Positions 29,880-38,991 are shown, numbered from the stretch's first letter. The stretch is DNA of 59,372 nucleotides from Acidobacteriota bacterium (GCA_017994815.1 JAGOJY010000015.1:1-59372), one strand, 5' to 3'. Numbers and translations: made by a program. The notes: generated from the letters alone by a model not told the origin.

Positions 29880-32645
29880 GTGACCGCCGGGATGGGCGCG
29901 GCCAGCGAGGCGCTCCCCGGCGCCCCCACGAGCGGCTCCAGCACGGGCGAGCGCAGCGTGCGCGTCCCGCTGCGCATCGCGCTGATCGTCGCGATCGGCG
30001 CCCTGTGCCTGTTCCACCACGTCCAGATGTTCGAGCAGGCGTACCTGCACCACGACGTGTCGGGCGCTCTCGGCTTCGAGCTGGACACCGCGGGCGGCCG
30101 GGCCGTCGTGCAGCAGGTCGTGGCGACGAGCGGCGCCGGCGGGCTGACCGCGGCCGGCGCGGTGGACCTGCAGCCGGGGGACGAGATCCTCGAGATCCGC
30201 GACCAGTACGGCGCCGGCGGACCGGTGCGCAGCCTGTTCGGGCTCGGCAGCATCGTGCGGCGGATCCGCTTCGGCGAGCCGTGGACGATCGTGATCGCGC
30301 GCCCCGGGGCGGAGGGGATCGAGCACGCCGAGCTGCGGGTGCCGCCGCTGGCGGCGCCGCCGCTCGGGATGCGCGACCGGCTGATCCGCTTCGTGGTCCG
30401 CGTCTGGCTGCCGGGGCTCGCCCTGGCGGCAGCGCTGTTCGTCGGGCTGGCGCGGCCGGCCGACCGCAACGCGGTGCTCGCCAGCCTGATGTTCTTCGCG
30501 TTCTCGATGCTGTTCGGCGGGCGGCTGTACTCGCTGCCCCCGATCGGCCGGGAGATCGGCCTCGCGCTGCGCGCGCTCGGCGGGTCGTTCTCGACCTACC
30601 TGGTGATGCTGTTCTTCCTGCGCTTCCCCACCCGCCCGCCCGTCGACGAGCGCCACCCCTGGATCAGGTACGCCGGCCTCGTCGCCACGCTGGCGATCCT
30701 GGCCTACGTCGCCATCGACTCGGTCAGCGCGCACGTGTCGTTCGCGCTGCGCTCGCGGCTGTTCTCGCCGCTCGGCGGGCGGGTGCCGGACACCCCGCTG
30801 ATCATCGCCGACCTGCTGATGCTGGGAGTGGCGATCTTCGCGCTGACCCAGAACGCGCTCGGCGCCGCCTCGGCCGGCGACCGGCGCCGGCTGGGCGTGC
30901 TCCTGGCCGGGACCGCGGCCTCGTTCATCCCGCTCGGCGCGGCGATCGTCGGCCAGCTCGTGGCCGGCGAGACGCCGCTGTGGCTGGTGATCCTGCTCGC
31001 GGCGACGCTGTGGCTGTTCCCGCTGACGTTCGTGTACGCGGTCATCCGCCACCAGGTGTTCGGGATCCGGCTGATCGTCCGCCGCGGGCTGCAATACGCG
31101 CTGGTCTCGCGCGGCGTGTTCGTGCTGGGCGTGCTGCTGTTCGTGCTGACGTACTTCGCGGCGCGGCCGCTGGTGCTTGCCGCGTGGCCCGGGCGCGGCG
31201 AGAGCGCGGCGTGGGTCGGCTCGGCCGCGCTGGCGCTGGTGCTCGCCGTCGGGCTGCGCAACGTCAACCGGCGCGTCATGCCGCACATCGACCGCCGCTT
31301 CTTCCGCGACGCGTACGACGCGCGGCAGATCCTCAGCGAGCTGGGCGGCGCGGTCCGCCAGCTCGCGGCGCAGCCGGAGCGTCTCTTGCAGACGGTCGCC
31401 GACCAGGTCCACGCCTCGCTGCACCCGGACCGGGTCGCGATCTTCCTGCGCGCGGGTCAGGGGCCGGCGGAGGAGCTGTCGTGCTGCCTGCACACCCTCG
31501 GCATCGGCGCGGTCGACGACGAGGTGTCGCTGGTCGGCCTGGCCGCGGTGCCCGCCGCGTGGCCGCTGGCGGAGTGGCTGGAGCGTTCGGTCGGCCGCGT
31601 TCCCGACGTGATCGACCTCTCCCCCGCCGGGCGCAAGCGCCTGCGCGGCGCGCCGTCGCCGCGACCGGGCGAGCTGCCCGAGGAGCGCCGGCTGCTGGAG
31701 GCGCTCAACGCCAGCCTCGTGGTCCCGCTGGTGACCTCGCGCCGCGCGCTGGGGGTGATGGTCCTCGGCGAGAAGCTGTCCGAGGAACCGTACTCGCGCG
31801 AAGACACCGACCTCCTGCTGGCGGTCGCCGGCCAGGTGGCCGTGGCGCTGGACTACGGCGAGCTGATCGGCGAGGCGACCGAGCGCGAGCGGCTGCGGCG
31901 CGAGATCGAGATCGCGAAGGAGGTCCAGGAGAAGCTGTTCCCGCAGACCGTCCCGCCGCTGGCCACGCTGCGCTACGTCGGGGTGTGCCGGCCGGCGCAG
32001 GTCGTCGGCGGCGACTACTACGACTTCCTGCCGCTCGCGCCGGGGCGGGTCGGGCTGGTCGCGGCGGACGTCTCCGGCAAGGGGATCTCGGCGGCGCTGC
32101 TGATGGCGAGCCTGCAGGGCGCGCTGCGCGGCCTGGCCCCGCTGCGCGCCGACGACATGCCGGCGCTGGTGGCCGAGATCAACTCGTTGATCTGCGCCTC
32201 GGCCGCCGAGGGCAAGTTCGCCTCGCTGTTCTACGGCGTATACGACGACGCGACGCGCACGCTGTCGTACGTCAACGCCGGCCACAACCCGCCGATCGTG
32301 GTCCGGCACACCGAGGACGGCGGCCACGAGACGCTCGCGCTGCAGCCCAGCGGCATGGTGGTCGGGCTGTTCGCGAACCAGCGCTACGAGCGCCGCACCG
32401 TGGAGTTGCGGCCCGGCGACCTCCTGGTGGTCTACACGGACGGGGTGACCGAGGCCGCCGACCACGAGCGCGAACCGTTCGGCGAGGAGCGGCTGGCCGA
32501 ACTCGTCGCCGCGCACCACGAACTCGACGTGTCGGAGCTGTGCGAGACGATCTACGCCGAGGTCGCGCGCTTCACCGGCAACGCCCCCGCCGCGGACGAC
32601 ATGACCCTCATCGTCGCCAAGGTCGGTGAACCGGCATCATCGTAG
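29880..32645 (+). CDS. Membrane PP2C-type phosphatase (RsbU/SpoIIE) with PDZ-like and GAF-like domains
   Basis: A 921-residue protein. A first membrane helix (about 30-50) is followed by a PDZ-like extracytoplasmic part (VVATSGAG... DLQPGDEILEI). Six or seven further helices lie at about 175-450. Then come a GAF-like domain (ILSELGGAVRQLAAQPERLLQTVADQV...) and a SpoIIE phosphatase (about 680-915) with metal ligands in VVGGDYYDF, VAADVSGKGISAALLMA, NAGHNPP and VYTDGVTEA. Such proteins dephosphorylate STAS antagonists; the STAS/kinase pair at 17089-17882 is a possible target. The gene begins at GTG one base after recA; an ATG at 29892 is an alternative. The PDZ-like part suggests sensing of an exported peptide or protein. 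Confidence 0.9.
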   Translation: MTAGMGAASEALPGAPTSGSSTGERSVRVPLRIALIVAIGALCLFHHVQMFEQAYLHHDVSGALGFELDTAGGRAVVQQVVATSGAGGLTAAGAVDLQPGDEILEIRDQYGAGGPVRSLFGLGSIVRRIRFGEPWTIVIARPGAEGIEHAELRVPPLAAPPLGMRDRLIRFVVRVWLPGLALAAALFVGLARPADRNAVLASLMFFAFSMLFGGRLYSLPPIGREIGLALRALGGSFSTYLVMLFFLRFPTRPPVDERHPWIRYAGLVATLAILAYVAIDSVSAHVSFALRSRLFSPLGGRVPDTPLIIADLLMLGVAIFALTQNALGAASAGDRRRLGVLLAGTAASFIPLGAAIVGQLVAGETPLWLVILLAATLWLFPLTFVYAVIRHQVFGIRLIVRRGLQYALVSRGVFVLGVLLFVLTYFAARPLVLAAWPGRGESAAWVGSAALALVLAVGLRNVNRRVMPHIDRRFFRDAYDARQILSELGGAVRQLAAQPERLLQTVADQVHASLHPDRVAIFLRAGQGPAEELSCCLHTLGIGAVDDEVSLVGLAAVPAAWPLAEWLERSVGRVPDVIDLSPAGRKRLRGAPSPRPGELPEERRLLEALNASLVVPLVTSRRALGVMVLGEKLSEEPYSREDTDLLLAVAGQVAVALDYGELIGEATERERLRREIEIAKEVQEKLFPQTVPPLATLRYVGVCRPAQVVGGDYYDFLPLAPGRVGLVAADVSGKGISAALLMASLQGALRGLAPLRADDMPALVAEINSLICASAAEGKFASLFYGVYDDATRTLSYVNAGHNPPIVVRHTEDGGHETLALQPSGMVVGLFANQRYERRTVELRPGDLLVVYTDGVTEAADHEREPFGEERLAELVAAHHELDVSELCETIYAEVARFTGNAPAADDMTLIVAKVGEPASS

Positions 32646-32668
32646 CGCCGATGTCGGACGCGAAATGA

Positions 32669-32694
32669 GGGGACAGGTGGTGCCACCTGTCCCC
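32669..32694. repeat. REP-like perfect palindrome
   Basis: A 12-bp perfect stem (GGGGACAGGTGG/CCACCTGTCCCC) with a TG centre lies between two convergent genes. The same GGGGACAGGTG/CACCTGTCCCC unit occurs at 39403-39432. It may serve as a two-way terminator, but its recurrence marks it as a dispersed element. Confidence 0.75.
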
Positions 32695-32700
32695 CCGTGA

Positions 32701-33498
32701 TCAGTGCGTGTGCGACTGGGGCTGGCCGGACTGGGTGCGCGGATCGCGATCCTGGTTGTCCTGTCCGCCCTGGCTGGAACCCGTGCCCGGGCCGCCGCTG
32801 CTGCTGCCGCCGAGCCGGGACTGGATCTGCCGCGCGTGGTCCAGGTGCTGCTCGAGCTTGGGCAGGTTCTCGCTCGCGAACTGCTTCAACTTCGCATCCT
32901 GGGCTTCGCTGGAAGCGCGGCGGAACAGCTCGACGTCCTCCTCGTGGTCGGTGACCATCGCGTCGATGTAGGCGCGGTCGAACTCGGCCCCCTGGAGCTT
33001 GCTGAGCCGGTCCATGATCTGCTGGTGTTCCTGGTCGAGCTTGCCGGCGCGCTTGCCCGACATGCCGTGTTCGTTACCGGACGCCGTCGAGCCTTCGCCG
33101 GCGCGCGCGGAGTCGCTCCCCGACCTGCTGCTACCGGACATGCTGCCGCTGCCGGACGTGCTGCTGCTGCCGGACGTGCTGCTCCCGCCCATGGAGCTGC
33201 CGGTCCGTTCGTCGTCCATCTTCATGCCCGCGCCGCGGGCGATCTGCATGAGCTGGTCGTTGGCCTTGCTGTGGTCCTGGACCATCTGCTGGGCGAACTG
33301 CCGGACTTCGTCGGACGAGGCGCGGCTCGACGCGAGCTCGCCGAGGGCGACCTCGGCCTTGCCCGAGTGCATGGCCTTCTTCATGAACTGGTGATCGAAC
33401 CCGGCGGCCTTGCCGGCCATGTCGTCGGCCAAGGCAAGCGGAGCCGCCGCGACCATAAGAAAGGCGAAAGCCGTCCACACCCACCCGCGAATGCGCAT
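32701..33498 (-). CDS. DUF4142 family exported protein with a Ser/Gly-rich insert
   Basis: A 265-residue protein with a signal peptide (AFLMVAAAPLALADD). The two halves of a DUF4142 helical bundle are visible: DHQFMKKAMHSGKAEVALGEL...FAQQMVQDHSKANDQL at about 35-88, and DQEHQQIMDRLSKLQGAEFDRAYIDAMVTDHEEDVELF at about 155-195. Between them lies a low-complexity Ser/Gly/Thr insert of about 55 residues. The tail is also Gly/Ser/Gln-rich. The family is periplasmic, ferritin-like in shape, with no known reaction. The ribosome site GGAG lies seven bases from the ATG. Confidence 0.88.
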   Translation of the reverse strand: MRIRGWVWTAFAFLMVAAAPLALADDMAGKAAGFDHQFMKKAMHSGKAEVALGELASSRASSDEVRQFAQQMVQDHSKANDQLMQIARGAGMKMDDERTGSSMGGSSTSGSSSTSGSGSMSGSSRSGSDSARAGEGSTASGNEHGMSGKRAGKLDQEHQQIMDRLSKLQGAEFDRAYIDAMVTDHEEDVELFRRASSEAQDAKLKQFASENLPKLEQHLDHARQIQSRLGGSSSGGPGTGSSQGGQDNQDRDPRTQSGQPQSHTH

Positions 33499-33686
33499 GG
33501 TTTCTCCTAGCTCACGCTGCGGGTCGGGGTCGGACCGGCTAAAGAGTGCACCCTGGCGGGTCAGCCGTCCACCAGCGTTTTTTCCAGTGTGAATTTGACC
33601 GCCGGCGCGGAGCTGCGAACCTCCCGTCCCCGGTCCCCGTAATAGACGTGGGTCGGGAGGCCGTCTTCTCCTGACGGAGGTGTCCG

Positions 33687-34160
33687 ATGACCGAGTACGA
33701 CGCCCTGTCCCAGATCATCACCTTGCCCGTGATCTTCGGCACCCTGGCCTGGGCCTTCAAGACGTTCCTCGATTTCCTGCAGCGCCGGCGGAAGGTGCGC
33801 CTGGCCTACGACCTGCAGAGCAAGGTCCTCGACCGCTGCGCGGTGAACTCCGAGCTGGCCGAGGTCCTGACCCGCGGCGCCGGATGGCAGGCGCTCGACG
33901 CCGGGATGGCGGAGCGCAGCAACCCGCAGACCCGGATCATCGGCGCGGTGCAGGCCGGCGTGGTCCTGATCGTGCTGTCGCTGGGGTTCCTCGTGGCCCG
34001 CGCCTTCCTGCCCGACGCGGGAAGCGGGTTCGCGGTGCTGGGCGTCCTGGGGCTGGCGCTAGGTCTCGGGTTCGTGCTGGCCGCGGTGGCATCTCTGGTC
34101 CTGTCGCGGAACTGGGGCCTGATCGGCGACAAGCAGGAATCCGGGCTCCCACCGGCGTAA
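33687..34160 (+). CDS. Small membrane protein of unknown function
   Basis: A 157-residue protein with three hydrophobic segments: LPVIFGTLAWAFKTFLDFL near the N terminus, then AVQAGVVLIVLSLGFLVARAFL and VLGVLGLALGLGFVLAAVASLVL. A cytosolic loop carries conserved-looking RRRKVRLAYDLQSKVLDR. I do not recognise a named family. GGAGG lies six bases before the ATG. It precedes the sigma factor gene by about 75 bp on the same strand, so a link with that regulon is possible. Confidence 0.75.
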   Translation: MTEYDALSQIITLPVIFGTLAWAFKTFLDFLQRRRKVRLAYDLQSKVLDRCAVNSELAEVLTRGAGWQALDAGMAERSNPQTRIIGAVQAGVVLIVLSLGFLVARAFLPDAGSGFAVLGVLGLALGLGFVLAAVASLVLSRNWGLIGDKQESGLPPA

Positions 34161-34235
34161 GCTGCGCGGCGCATGCTGCTGTCGCTCGCCCTCGCGCCCG
34201 AGGTGGTCGCGGCGTCCCGGACCGGGGACTCCGGG

Positions 34236-34745
34236 ATGGACGAGACCGAGTTCCTCGGCTTCTACCGCGACACCGCGCCGCGGCTGCACGCCTTCCTGTG
34301 CCGCTGCCTCGGCGATGCCGCGCGCGCCGAGGACCTGGTGCAGGAGAGCTACCTGCGCCTTCTGCGCTCGGGGCTCGAGGCGCAGGGCCCGCAGCACCGC
34401 GAGCGCTACCTCTTCCGGATCGGGGCCAACCTGGCGCGCGATCACTTCCGCTCGCCGCGCCGGCGCGAGGTCGCGCTCGACGAGCGGGCGCCCGAGCCGC
34501 GCGCACCCGTCGCGGAGGACGCCGGCGAGGGCGCCGACATCCGCGGCGCGCTCGCCGAGTTGTCGCCGCGCGACCGGGCGATGCTGTGGCTGGCGTACGT
34601 GGAGGGCCGCGACCACGCCGAGATCGGCGCGATCCTCGGCCTGCGGACCGCCTCGCTCAAGTCGATGCTGTCCCGCGCCCGGGCGCGGCTCGCCGCCGCG
34701 CTGCGCGCGCGCGGCTACTGCCCGGTGGGCGAGGAGCGGCGATGA
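34236..34745 (+). CDS. ECF-type RNA polymerase sigma factor
   Basis: A 169-residue sigma-70 family member. Region 2 is YRDTAPRLHAFLCRCLGDAARAEDLVQESYLRLLR, and region 4 is LSPRDRAMLWLAYVEGRDHAEIGAILGLRTASLKSMLSRARARL. It should direct RNA polymerase to a small stress or envelope regulon. The ATG at 34236 is chosen because region 2 begins directly after it; an upstream ATG at 34173 would add 21 unrelated residues. The last codons overlap the anti-sigma start in an ATGA, so the two are co-translated. Confidence 0.92.
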   Translation: MDETEFLGFYRDTAPRLHAFLCRCLGDAARAEDLVQESYLRLLRSGLEAQGPQHRERYLFRIGANLARDHFRSPRRREVALDERAPEPRAPVAEDAGEGADIRGALAELSPRDRAMLWLAYVEGRDHAEIGAILGLRTASLKSMLSRARARLAAALRARGYCPVGEERR

Positions 34746-35203
34746 CGGCCTGCCCGCACGAAGCCTCGGTCGCCGCGGCCGCGCGCCACGGCCGTTGGAC
34801 CGACGAGCTGCGCCGGCACTGCGCCGACTGCGCCGAGTGCGCCGACACCGCGCTGGTCAGCGCCTTCCTGCAGCAGGAAGCACGCGAGATCGCCGCGGCG
34901 GACGCGCCGTTGCCCGACCCGCGGCTGCTCTGGATCCGCGCCCAGGCCGAGGAGCGCCGCGAGCTGCTCCGCCGCGCGACCTCGCCCATCGCGTGGCTGT
35001 ACCGCGTCGCCGCGCTCGCGGCCGCGGGCCTGGCGGGCGTGGCGGTGACCTTCCCTGGCACGTGGGGGCTGCTGCGCGAGACGGCCCTGCGCTGGACGGG
35101 GCTTCCGACCGTGATCGTCGTCCCGGTGCTGGGCCTCTTGTCCCTGATGCTCGTCTTCGCCGCCGTCGCCGCCTGCGTGGAACTGGCCTCGCGCGACGCC
35201 TGA
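34742..35203 (+). CDS. Anti-sigma factor with ZAS-type zinc motif
   Basis: A 153-residue protein. The N-terminal domain contains the H-x3-C-x2-C motif (HCADCAEC, about residues 26-33) of zinc-binding anti-sigma factors. Two membrane segments follow ([19 protein letters not shown] and [23 protein letters not shown]). It would hold the preceding ECF sigma factor at the membrane until a signal releases it. The ATG overlaps the sigma stop (ATGA). Confidence 0.85.
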   Translation: MTACPHEASVAAAARHGRWTDELRRHCADCAECADTALVSAFLQQEAREIAAADAPLPDPRLLWIRAQAEERRELLRRATSPIAWLYRVAALAAAGLAGVAVTFPGTWGLLRETALRWTGLPTVIVVPVLGLLSLMLVFAAVAACVELASRDA

Positions 35204-35270
35204 CGGCGGCGACCCGCGAACCGTACTAGACTCCGCGCGCCCGAACGTCCGTTCCGCTGGGAGTCCGCCC

Positions 35271-35993
35271 GTGAACCCGCACATCGCCGAGATCGCACCG
35301 GACGTGTTCCGCGTGTCGGCGTACGTCGCCGAATTCAACCTGCAGTTCAACAGCTTCCTCGTGCGCGACGAGCAGCCGCTGCTGTACCACGCCGGCATGC
35401 GGTCGATGTTCCCGGCGCTGCGCGAGGCCGTCGCGCGGCTCGTCGACCCGGCCAGCCTGGGCTGGATCGGCTTCAGCCACTTCGAGGTCGACGAGTGCGG
35501 CGCCCTCAACGAGTGGCTGGCGCTGGCCCCGGCGGCGCGGCCGCTGTGCAGCGCGGTCGGCGCGCTGGTCAACATGGGCGATTTCACCGAGCGCCCGGCC
35601 AAGACGCTGGCCGCGGGGGAGGTCCTGGAAACCGGCCGACACCGCTTCCGCACGATCGCCACCCCGCACCTGCCGCACGGCTGGGACGCCTCGATGCTGT
35701 TCGAGGAGACCGGGCGCACGCTGTTCTGCTCGGACCTGTTCCACCACAACGGCGACGTCGAGCCGCTGACCGGCGGCGACATCGTCGGCCGCACGCGCGA
35801 GGCGCTGATCGCCTACCAGGCCACCCCGCTGATGGACTACCTGCCGTACGGGAGCCGGACTCCGCAGCAACTCGAGCAGCTCGCGGCGCTCGAACCCCGC
35901 ACGCTGGCGGTGATGCACGGCTCCAGCTTCGCCGGCGACGGCGCGCGGGCCCTGCTCGACCTCGACGGCGTCTTGCGCGACGTGCTCGGCTAG
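35271..35993 (+). CDS. MBL-fold di-iron oxygen-binding domain protein (ODP type)
   Basis: A 240-residue metallo-beta-lactamase fold like the N-terminal half of flavodiiron proteins. It shows the H-x-E-x-D ligand motif in [13 protein letters not shown], a later ligand His in [12 protein letters not shown], an Asp in LFCSDLFHH and a final His in LAVMHGSS. No flavodoxin domain follows, so this is the stand-alone form, seen elsewhere as an oxygen or redox sensor near chemotaxis or stress genes. The start is GTG with GGGAG eight bases upstream. The stop codon overlaps that of the convergent next gene in a CTAG. Confidence 0.85.
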   Translation: MNPHIAEIAPDVFRVSAYVAEFNLQFNSFLVRDEQPLLYHAGMRSMFPALREAVARLVDPASLGWIGFSHFEVDECGALNEWLALAPAARPLCSAVGALVNMGDFTERPAKTLAAGEVLETGRHRFRTIATPHLPHGWDASMLFEETGRTLFCSDLFHHNGDVEPLTGGDIVGRTREALIAYQATPLMDYLPYGSRTPQQLEQLAALEPRTLAVMHGSSFAGDGARALLDLDGVLRDVLG

Positions 35994-37084
35994 GTGCCCC
36001 AGCGCTCACGCGCCTGCCGCAGCAGCTCGAACACGCGGCCGTCGTCCCGCTCGGTGGTGCGCCCGGACAGGTTCTCGATCCAGCGCCGCGGCAGCCCCGA
36101 GGTTCCGTGCAGCGCCCCGACGGCGGCACCCACGATCGCCGCGATCGTGTCGTTGTCGCGAGTGTCGTTGACCGCGCGGACGATCGCCTCCTCCGGATCG
36201 GCGGCGTGCCGGGCCAGGATGTACAGCGCCGAGGGGACGGTCTCCAGCAGGTACGCCCCGGAGTGCCAGCTCTGGCACGCGTCCAGCGCGGTGAGCCCGC
36301 GCGCGTGCGCGTCGGGGACACGCTCGGCGACGAAGCGCCACAGCGGGCCGACGTACCCGCCGTACTCGCCGCCCCGCGCGGCGTACGCGGTCTCGCCCTC
36401 CAGCCCCTGGGCCCGCGCGACGTAAGTCGCGGCCCACCATTCCGCGGCCGGCGCCGACGGCATCCCCAGCAGCTCCCACAGCATCCCGGTGAACGCGACG
36501 CAGGCCGCCGTCGAGGCGCGGTCGTTGTGCGTGAGCATCGCCGCCAGCGCCGCGTCGGCCCACAACTCGCGCGTGCGCGCGGCCAGGTGCGGGACGAGCA
36601 CCGGCGCGATGCGCATCAACGCGCCGTTGCCCGCCGAGCGCGGCCCGGCCTCGAACCACGGCCGGCCGAGCGCGAACCCGGCCACGAACTCCTTCACGGT
36701 GGAGCCGATGCCGAAGATCGTCTGCCGGCAGAAGCGCGCGGTCAGCCGCTCCGGGACCAACCGGCCTTCCTCGAGCAGGTGCTCGAGGGTCCAGAAGGCG
36801 AGCTGCGTGTCGTCCGAGGGCACGCCGCGGCCCTCCGGCGAGCGGCGGCTCGGCCGGTAGTCGCGGATCTCGCCGTGGTCGCGGAGGCGTTCGGAGGGGA
36901 TGAGCCCCTCGCTGGTGTTCCCCAGCGCATCGCCCACGGCCAGCCCGAGCAGCATCCCCTCGACCCGGTCGAAGTCGAGCGGCCGCGGCAGCGGCGGCGG
37001 GTCGGTGTCGAACAACCCGCCGCGGACGAGGTCGATGCTCCCCGAGCGGAACAGGCCGTCCAGCAGTTCGCGGTTTCCGGCCAC
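35990..37084 (-). CDS. ADP-ribosylglycohydrolase (DraG/ARH family)
   Basis: A 364-residue protein with the family's metal-binding signatures. [13 protein letters not shown] is at about residue 43, [13 protein letters not shown] at about 90, and [22 protein letters not shown] near residue 307; these ligate two magnesium ions. The enzymes remove ADP-ribose from proteins or hydrolyse related ADP-ribosyl compounds. The target is not evident, and no ADP-ribosyltransferase is present. The 3' end overlaps the ODP gene by 4 bp on the opposite strand. Confidence 0.93.
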   Translation of the reverse strand: MAGNRELLDGLFRSGSIDLVRGGLFDTDPPPLPRPLDFDRVEGMLLGLAVGDALGNTSEGLIPSERLRDHGEIRDYRPSRRSPEGRGVPSDDTQLAFWTLEHLLEEGRLVPERLTARFCRQTIFGIGSTVKEFVAGFALGRPWFEAGPRSAGNGALMRIAPVLVPHLAARTRELWADAALAAMLTHNDRASTAACVAFTGMLWELLGMPSAPAAEWWAATYVARAQGLEGETAYAARGGEYGGYVGPLWRFVAERVPDAHARGLTALDACQSWHSGAYLLETVPSALYILARHAADPEEAIVRAVNDTRDNDTIAAIVGAAVGALHGTSGLPRRWIENLSGRTTERDDGRVFELLRQARERWGT

Positions 37085-37177
37085 GCCCGATCGTATCCCC
37101 GGGAAGCCGGGCCCGGCACCGGGTCCGCGGCTTGACGATTCCGGGCGCCTTGCCTAGAGTGTCGCGGTCCCAAAGGC

Positions 37178-37253
37178 GCCCAGGTAGCTCAGTTGGTAGA
37201 GCACGTGACTGAAAATCACGGTGTCGCTGGTTCGATTCCGGCCCTGGGCACCA
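37178..37253 (+). tRNA. tRNA-Phe (anticodon GAA)
   Basis: A 76-nt cloverleaf can be drawn completely. The acceptor stem is GCCCAGG/CCTGGGC, the D stem GCTC/GAGC and the anticodon stem CGTGA/TCACG with loop CTGAAAA. The T arm is GCTGG/CCGGC with loop TTCGATT, and the CCA end is encoded. The loop places GAA as anticodon, hence phenylalanine. It is the only RNA gene seen in the window. Confidence 0.97.
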
Positions 37254-37326
37254 ATCGTCCAAAAGCCGAGACGGTCTCGATTGCGCGAGCAGGTGCGCAT
37301 CTCGACCGCCGCAGCGTGCCGGCCCG

Positions 37327-38574
37327 CTACTCCCCGAGCAGGCGCCAGAGCTGGTACAGCGCGTAGTTGGCCGAGAGCGTCAGGACGCCGAGGCGATCGA
37401 CCGGGTAGTCGAGGCGGCGGGCCTGCTCGCGTTCGGGGGTCACCGCGGCGATGTGGACGGTGCCGACGGGCTTGTCCGGGGTGGCGCCGCCGGGGCCGGC
37501 GATGCCGCTGGTCGCCACGCCGCAGGACGCACCGAAGCGCTCGCGGACGCCTGCCGCCATGGCCCGTGCGACCTCCGCGCTGGCGGCGCCGTGGCGCTCG
37601 ATCAGTTCCGGCGGAACGCCGAGCAGCGCGGTCTTCGCCGCGTTGGAGTAGGGCGCGAGCGCGCCGGCAAACCAGCGCGACGCGCCGGGGACCGAGACGA
37701 CGCGGTGAGCGGCGAGGCCGGCACCGCAGGCCTCGGCGACCGCGACCGTCCAGCCGCGACGGAGCAGCCGCTCGCCGAGCGCCTCCTCCAACGACGTGCC
37801 GTCCAGGCTCACGAGGTGCGCGCCCAGGCCCTGCGCCAGCGCCTCGCGCGCCTCGCTCTCGAGCGCGGCGAGCGCGCCATCGTCGTCGCCGCGCAACGTG
37901 AAGGTGATCCAGAGAACGCCGGACGAGGGGAGGATCGACACCGCCACGCCCGGCCGCCGGTACCACGGCGCGAGCACCGGCTCGGCGCTGGCCTCGGGCA
38001 GCCCCGCCGCGACCGCGCGAACGAGACGCATCGGCCGCGCGCGCGGAAAGCGCGCGGCGACGCGCGGCACGACCCAGCCGCGCAGCATGGCGGCGAATTC
38101 GGACGGGATGCCGGGGAGCAGCGCGACGACGCGGCCGCCGTGCTCGATCCACGACCCGCAGGCGAGCCCGGTCGAGTTCGGGATCGCCTCCCCGCCCCCG
38201 ACCACCAGCGCCTGGCGCCGCCCGGCGTCATTGAGCGGACGGGCCCGGGCGGCGAGCCGCCGCTCCAGCTCCGCGAGCCACCCGGGATCGGTCACGACCT
38301 CGCGACCGAGCGCGAGCGCGGCACCCTCGCGCGTCAGGTCGTCGCCCGTCGGGCCCAGGCCGCCGGAAGCGATGACCACGTCCGCGCTCGCGAGCGCCGC
38401 GCCGAACGCGTGCGCGATGGACGCCACGTCGTCCTCGACGCGGACGATCGCGGCCAGCGGGATGCCGAGCCCGGCGAGCGCCTCACGGGCGAGCGGGCCA
38501 TTAGCGTCGGGTCGCCCGGGATCGGTCATCTCGGAGCCGACGATCAGGAGCACGGCTTTCGGTTGCGGGGGCAT
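37327..38574 (-). CDS. CinA-family protein with degenerate active-site motifs
   Basis: A 415-residue two-domain protein. The N-terminal molybdopterin-binding-like (MoCF) domain shows VIASGGLGPTGDDLTREG and LLPGIPSEFAAML. The C-terminal CinA/PncC amidase domain shows PGASRWFAGALAPYSNAAK and SGIAGPGGATPDKPVGTV. Family members act as NMN amidohydrolase and ADP-ribose pyrophosphatase. The usual AESCTGG is AEACGAG here, and the N-terminal start (LLIVGSEMTDPGRPDANG) departs from the usual GTELLLGQI..DTN. Activity is therefore in doubt. The ATG at 38574 is chosen as nearest to the fold; an in-frame ATG or equivalent at 38625 would add 17 unlikely residues. Confidence 0.85.
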   Translation of the reverse strand: MPPQPKAVLLIVGSEMTDPGRPDANGPLAREALAGLGIPLAAIVRVEDDVASIAHAFGAALASADVVIASGGLGPTGDDLTREGAALALGREVVTDPGWLAELERRLAARARPLNDAGRRQALVVGGGEAIPNSTGLACGSWIEHGGRVVALLPGIPSEFAAMLRGWVVPRVAARFPRARPMRLVRAVAAGLPEASAEPVLAPWYRRPGVAVSILPSSGVLWITFTLRGDDDGALAALESEAREALAQGLGAHLVSLDGTSLEEALGERLLRRGWTVAVAEACGAGLAAHRVVSVPGASRWFAGALAPYSNAAKTALLGVPPELIERHGAASAEVARAMAAGVRERFGASCGVATSGIAGPGGATPDKPVGTVHIAAVTPEREQARRLDYPVDRLGVLTLSANYALYQLWRLLGE

Positions 38575-38701
38575 CGCGCGCCATGGTGCTTGGTGCGGGG
38601 AGACGTCGCAATCCCGGGGCGGCATTCCCTATGTCCATAGGCGACAAGAAGCGAAGAACGGTGAATCCCAAGCGGAGTCGCAGGTGCGGGACACACCGGG
38701 C

Positions 38702-38730
38702 TTGTGCGTGGCATGTACCGGGCCTATACT
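38702..38730 (+). promoter_or_regulatory. Sigma-70 type promoter of vapBC
   Basis: TTGTGC (38702-38707) and TATACT (38725-38730) are spaced 17 bp, and the antitoxin ATG follows at 38740. Transcription would begin within a few bases of the start codon, so the message is leaderless or nearly so. Two CATGTA copies (38712-38717 and 38735-38740) flank the -10 box and could be half sites for the antitoxin. Confidence 0.6.
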
Positions 38731-38739
38731 GCGACATGT

Positions 38740-38991
38740 ATGAGACAAATGAACTTGAACCTCACCCCAGAGTTTGAACGCGACCTCAAGCGCTACATGC
38801 GCCGCCAGGGTATCTCCAGCAAGTCCGACGCCGTCCGGCAGGCCGTGCGTGAGGCGCTGGAACGTCTGGAAGCTGCGGAAAAAGCCACCGACTTCCGCGT
38901 TTGGCTCGGGTTCGGCTTGCGTGCGGCGCAGCGGACCCGCCGCCGTTTCGCGGACGAGGATGCCCTGTGGTCATCGACACCTCGATCCTGA
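38740..38991 (+). CDS. vapB: VapB-type ribbon-helix-helix antitoxin
   Basis: An 83-residue protein. The N-terminal MNLNLTPEFERDLKRYMRRQ...SSKSDAVRQAVREALERL is a ribbon-helix-helix DNA-binding fold. The C-terminal part, which should wrap the toxin, ends DALWSSTPRS. ATG 38740 or ATG 38749 could start it; the first fits the near-leaderless transcript. It overlaps the toxin gene by 25 bp. The antitoxin neutralises the PIN RNase and represses the operon. Confidence 0.85.
   Translation: MRQMNLNLTPEFERDLKRYMRRQGISSKSDAVRQAVREALERLEAAEKATDFRVWLGFGLRAAQRTRRRFADEDALWSSTPRS

Noticed and set aside
29820..32519. Long minus-strand frame opposite the recA-linked phosphatase
   Set aside because: Antisense shadow of a well-supported gene, with Arg/His/Gln-rich composition and no domain.
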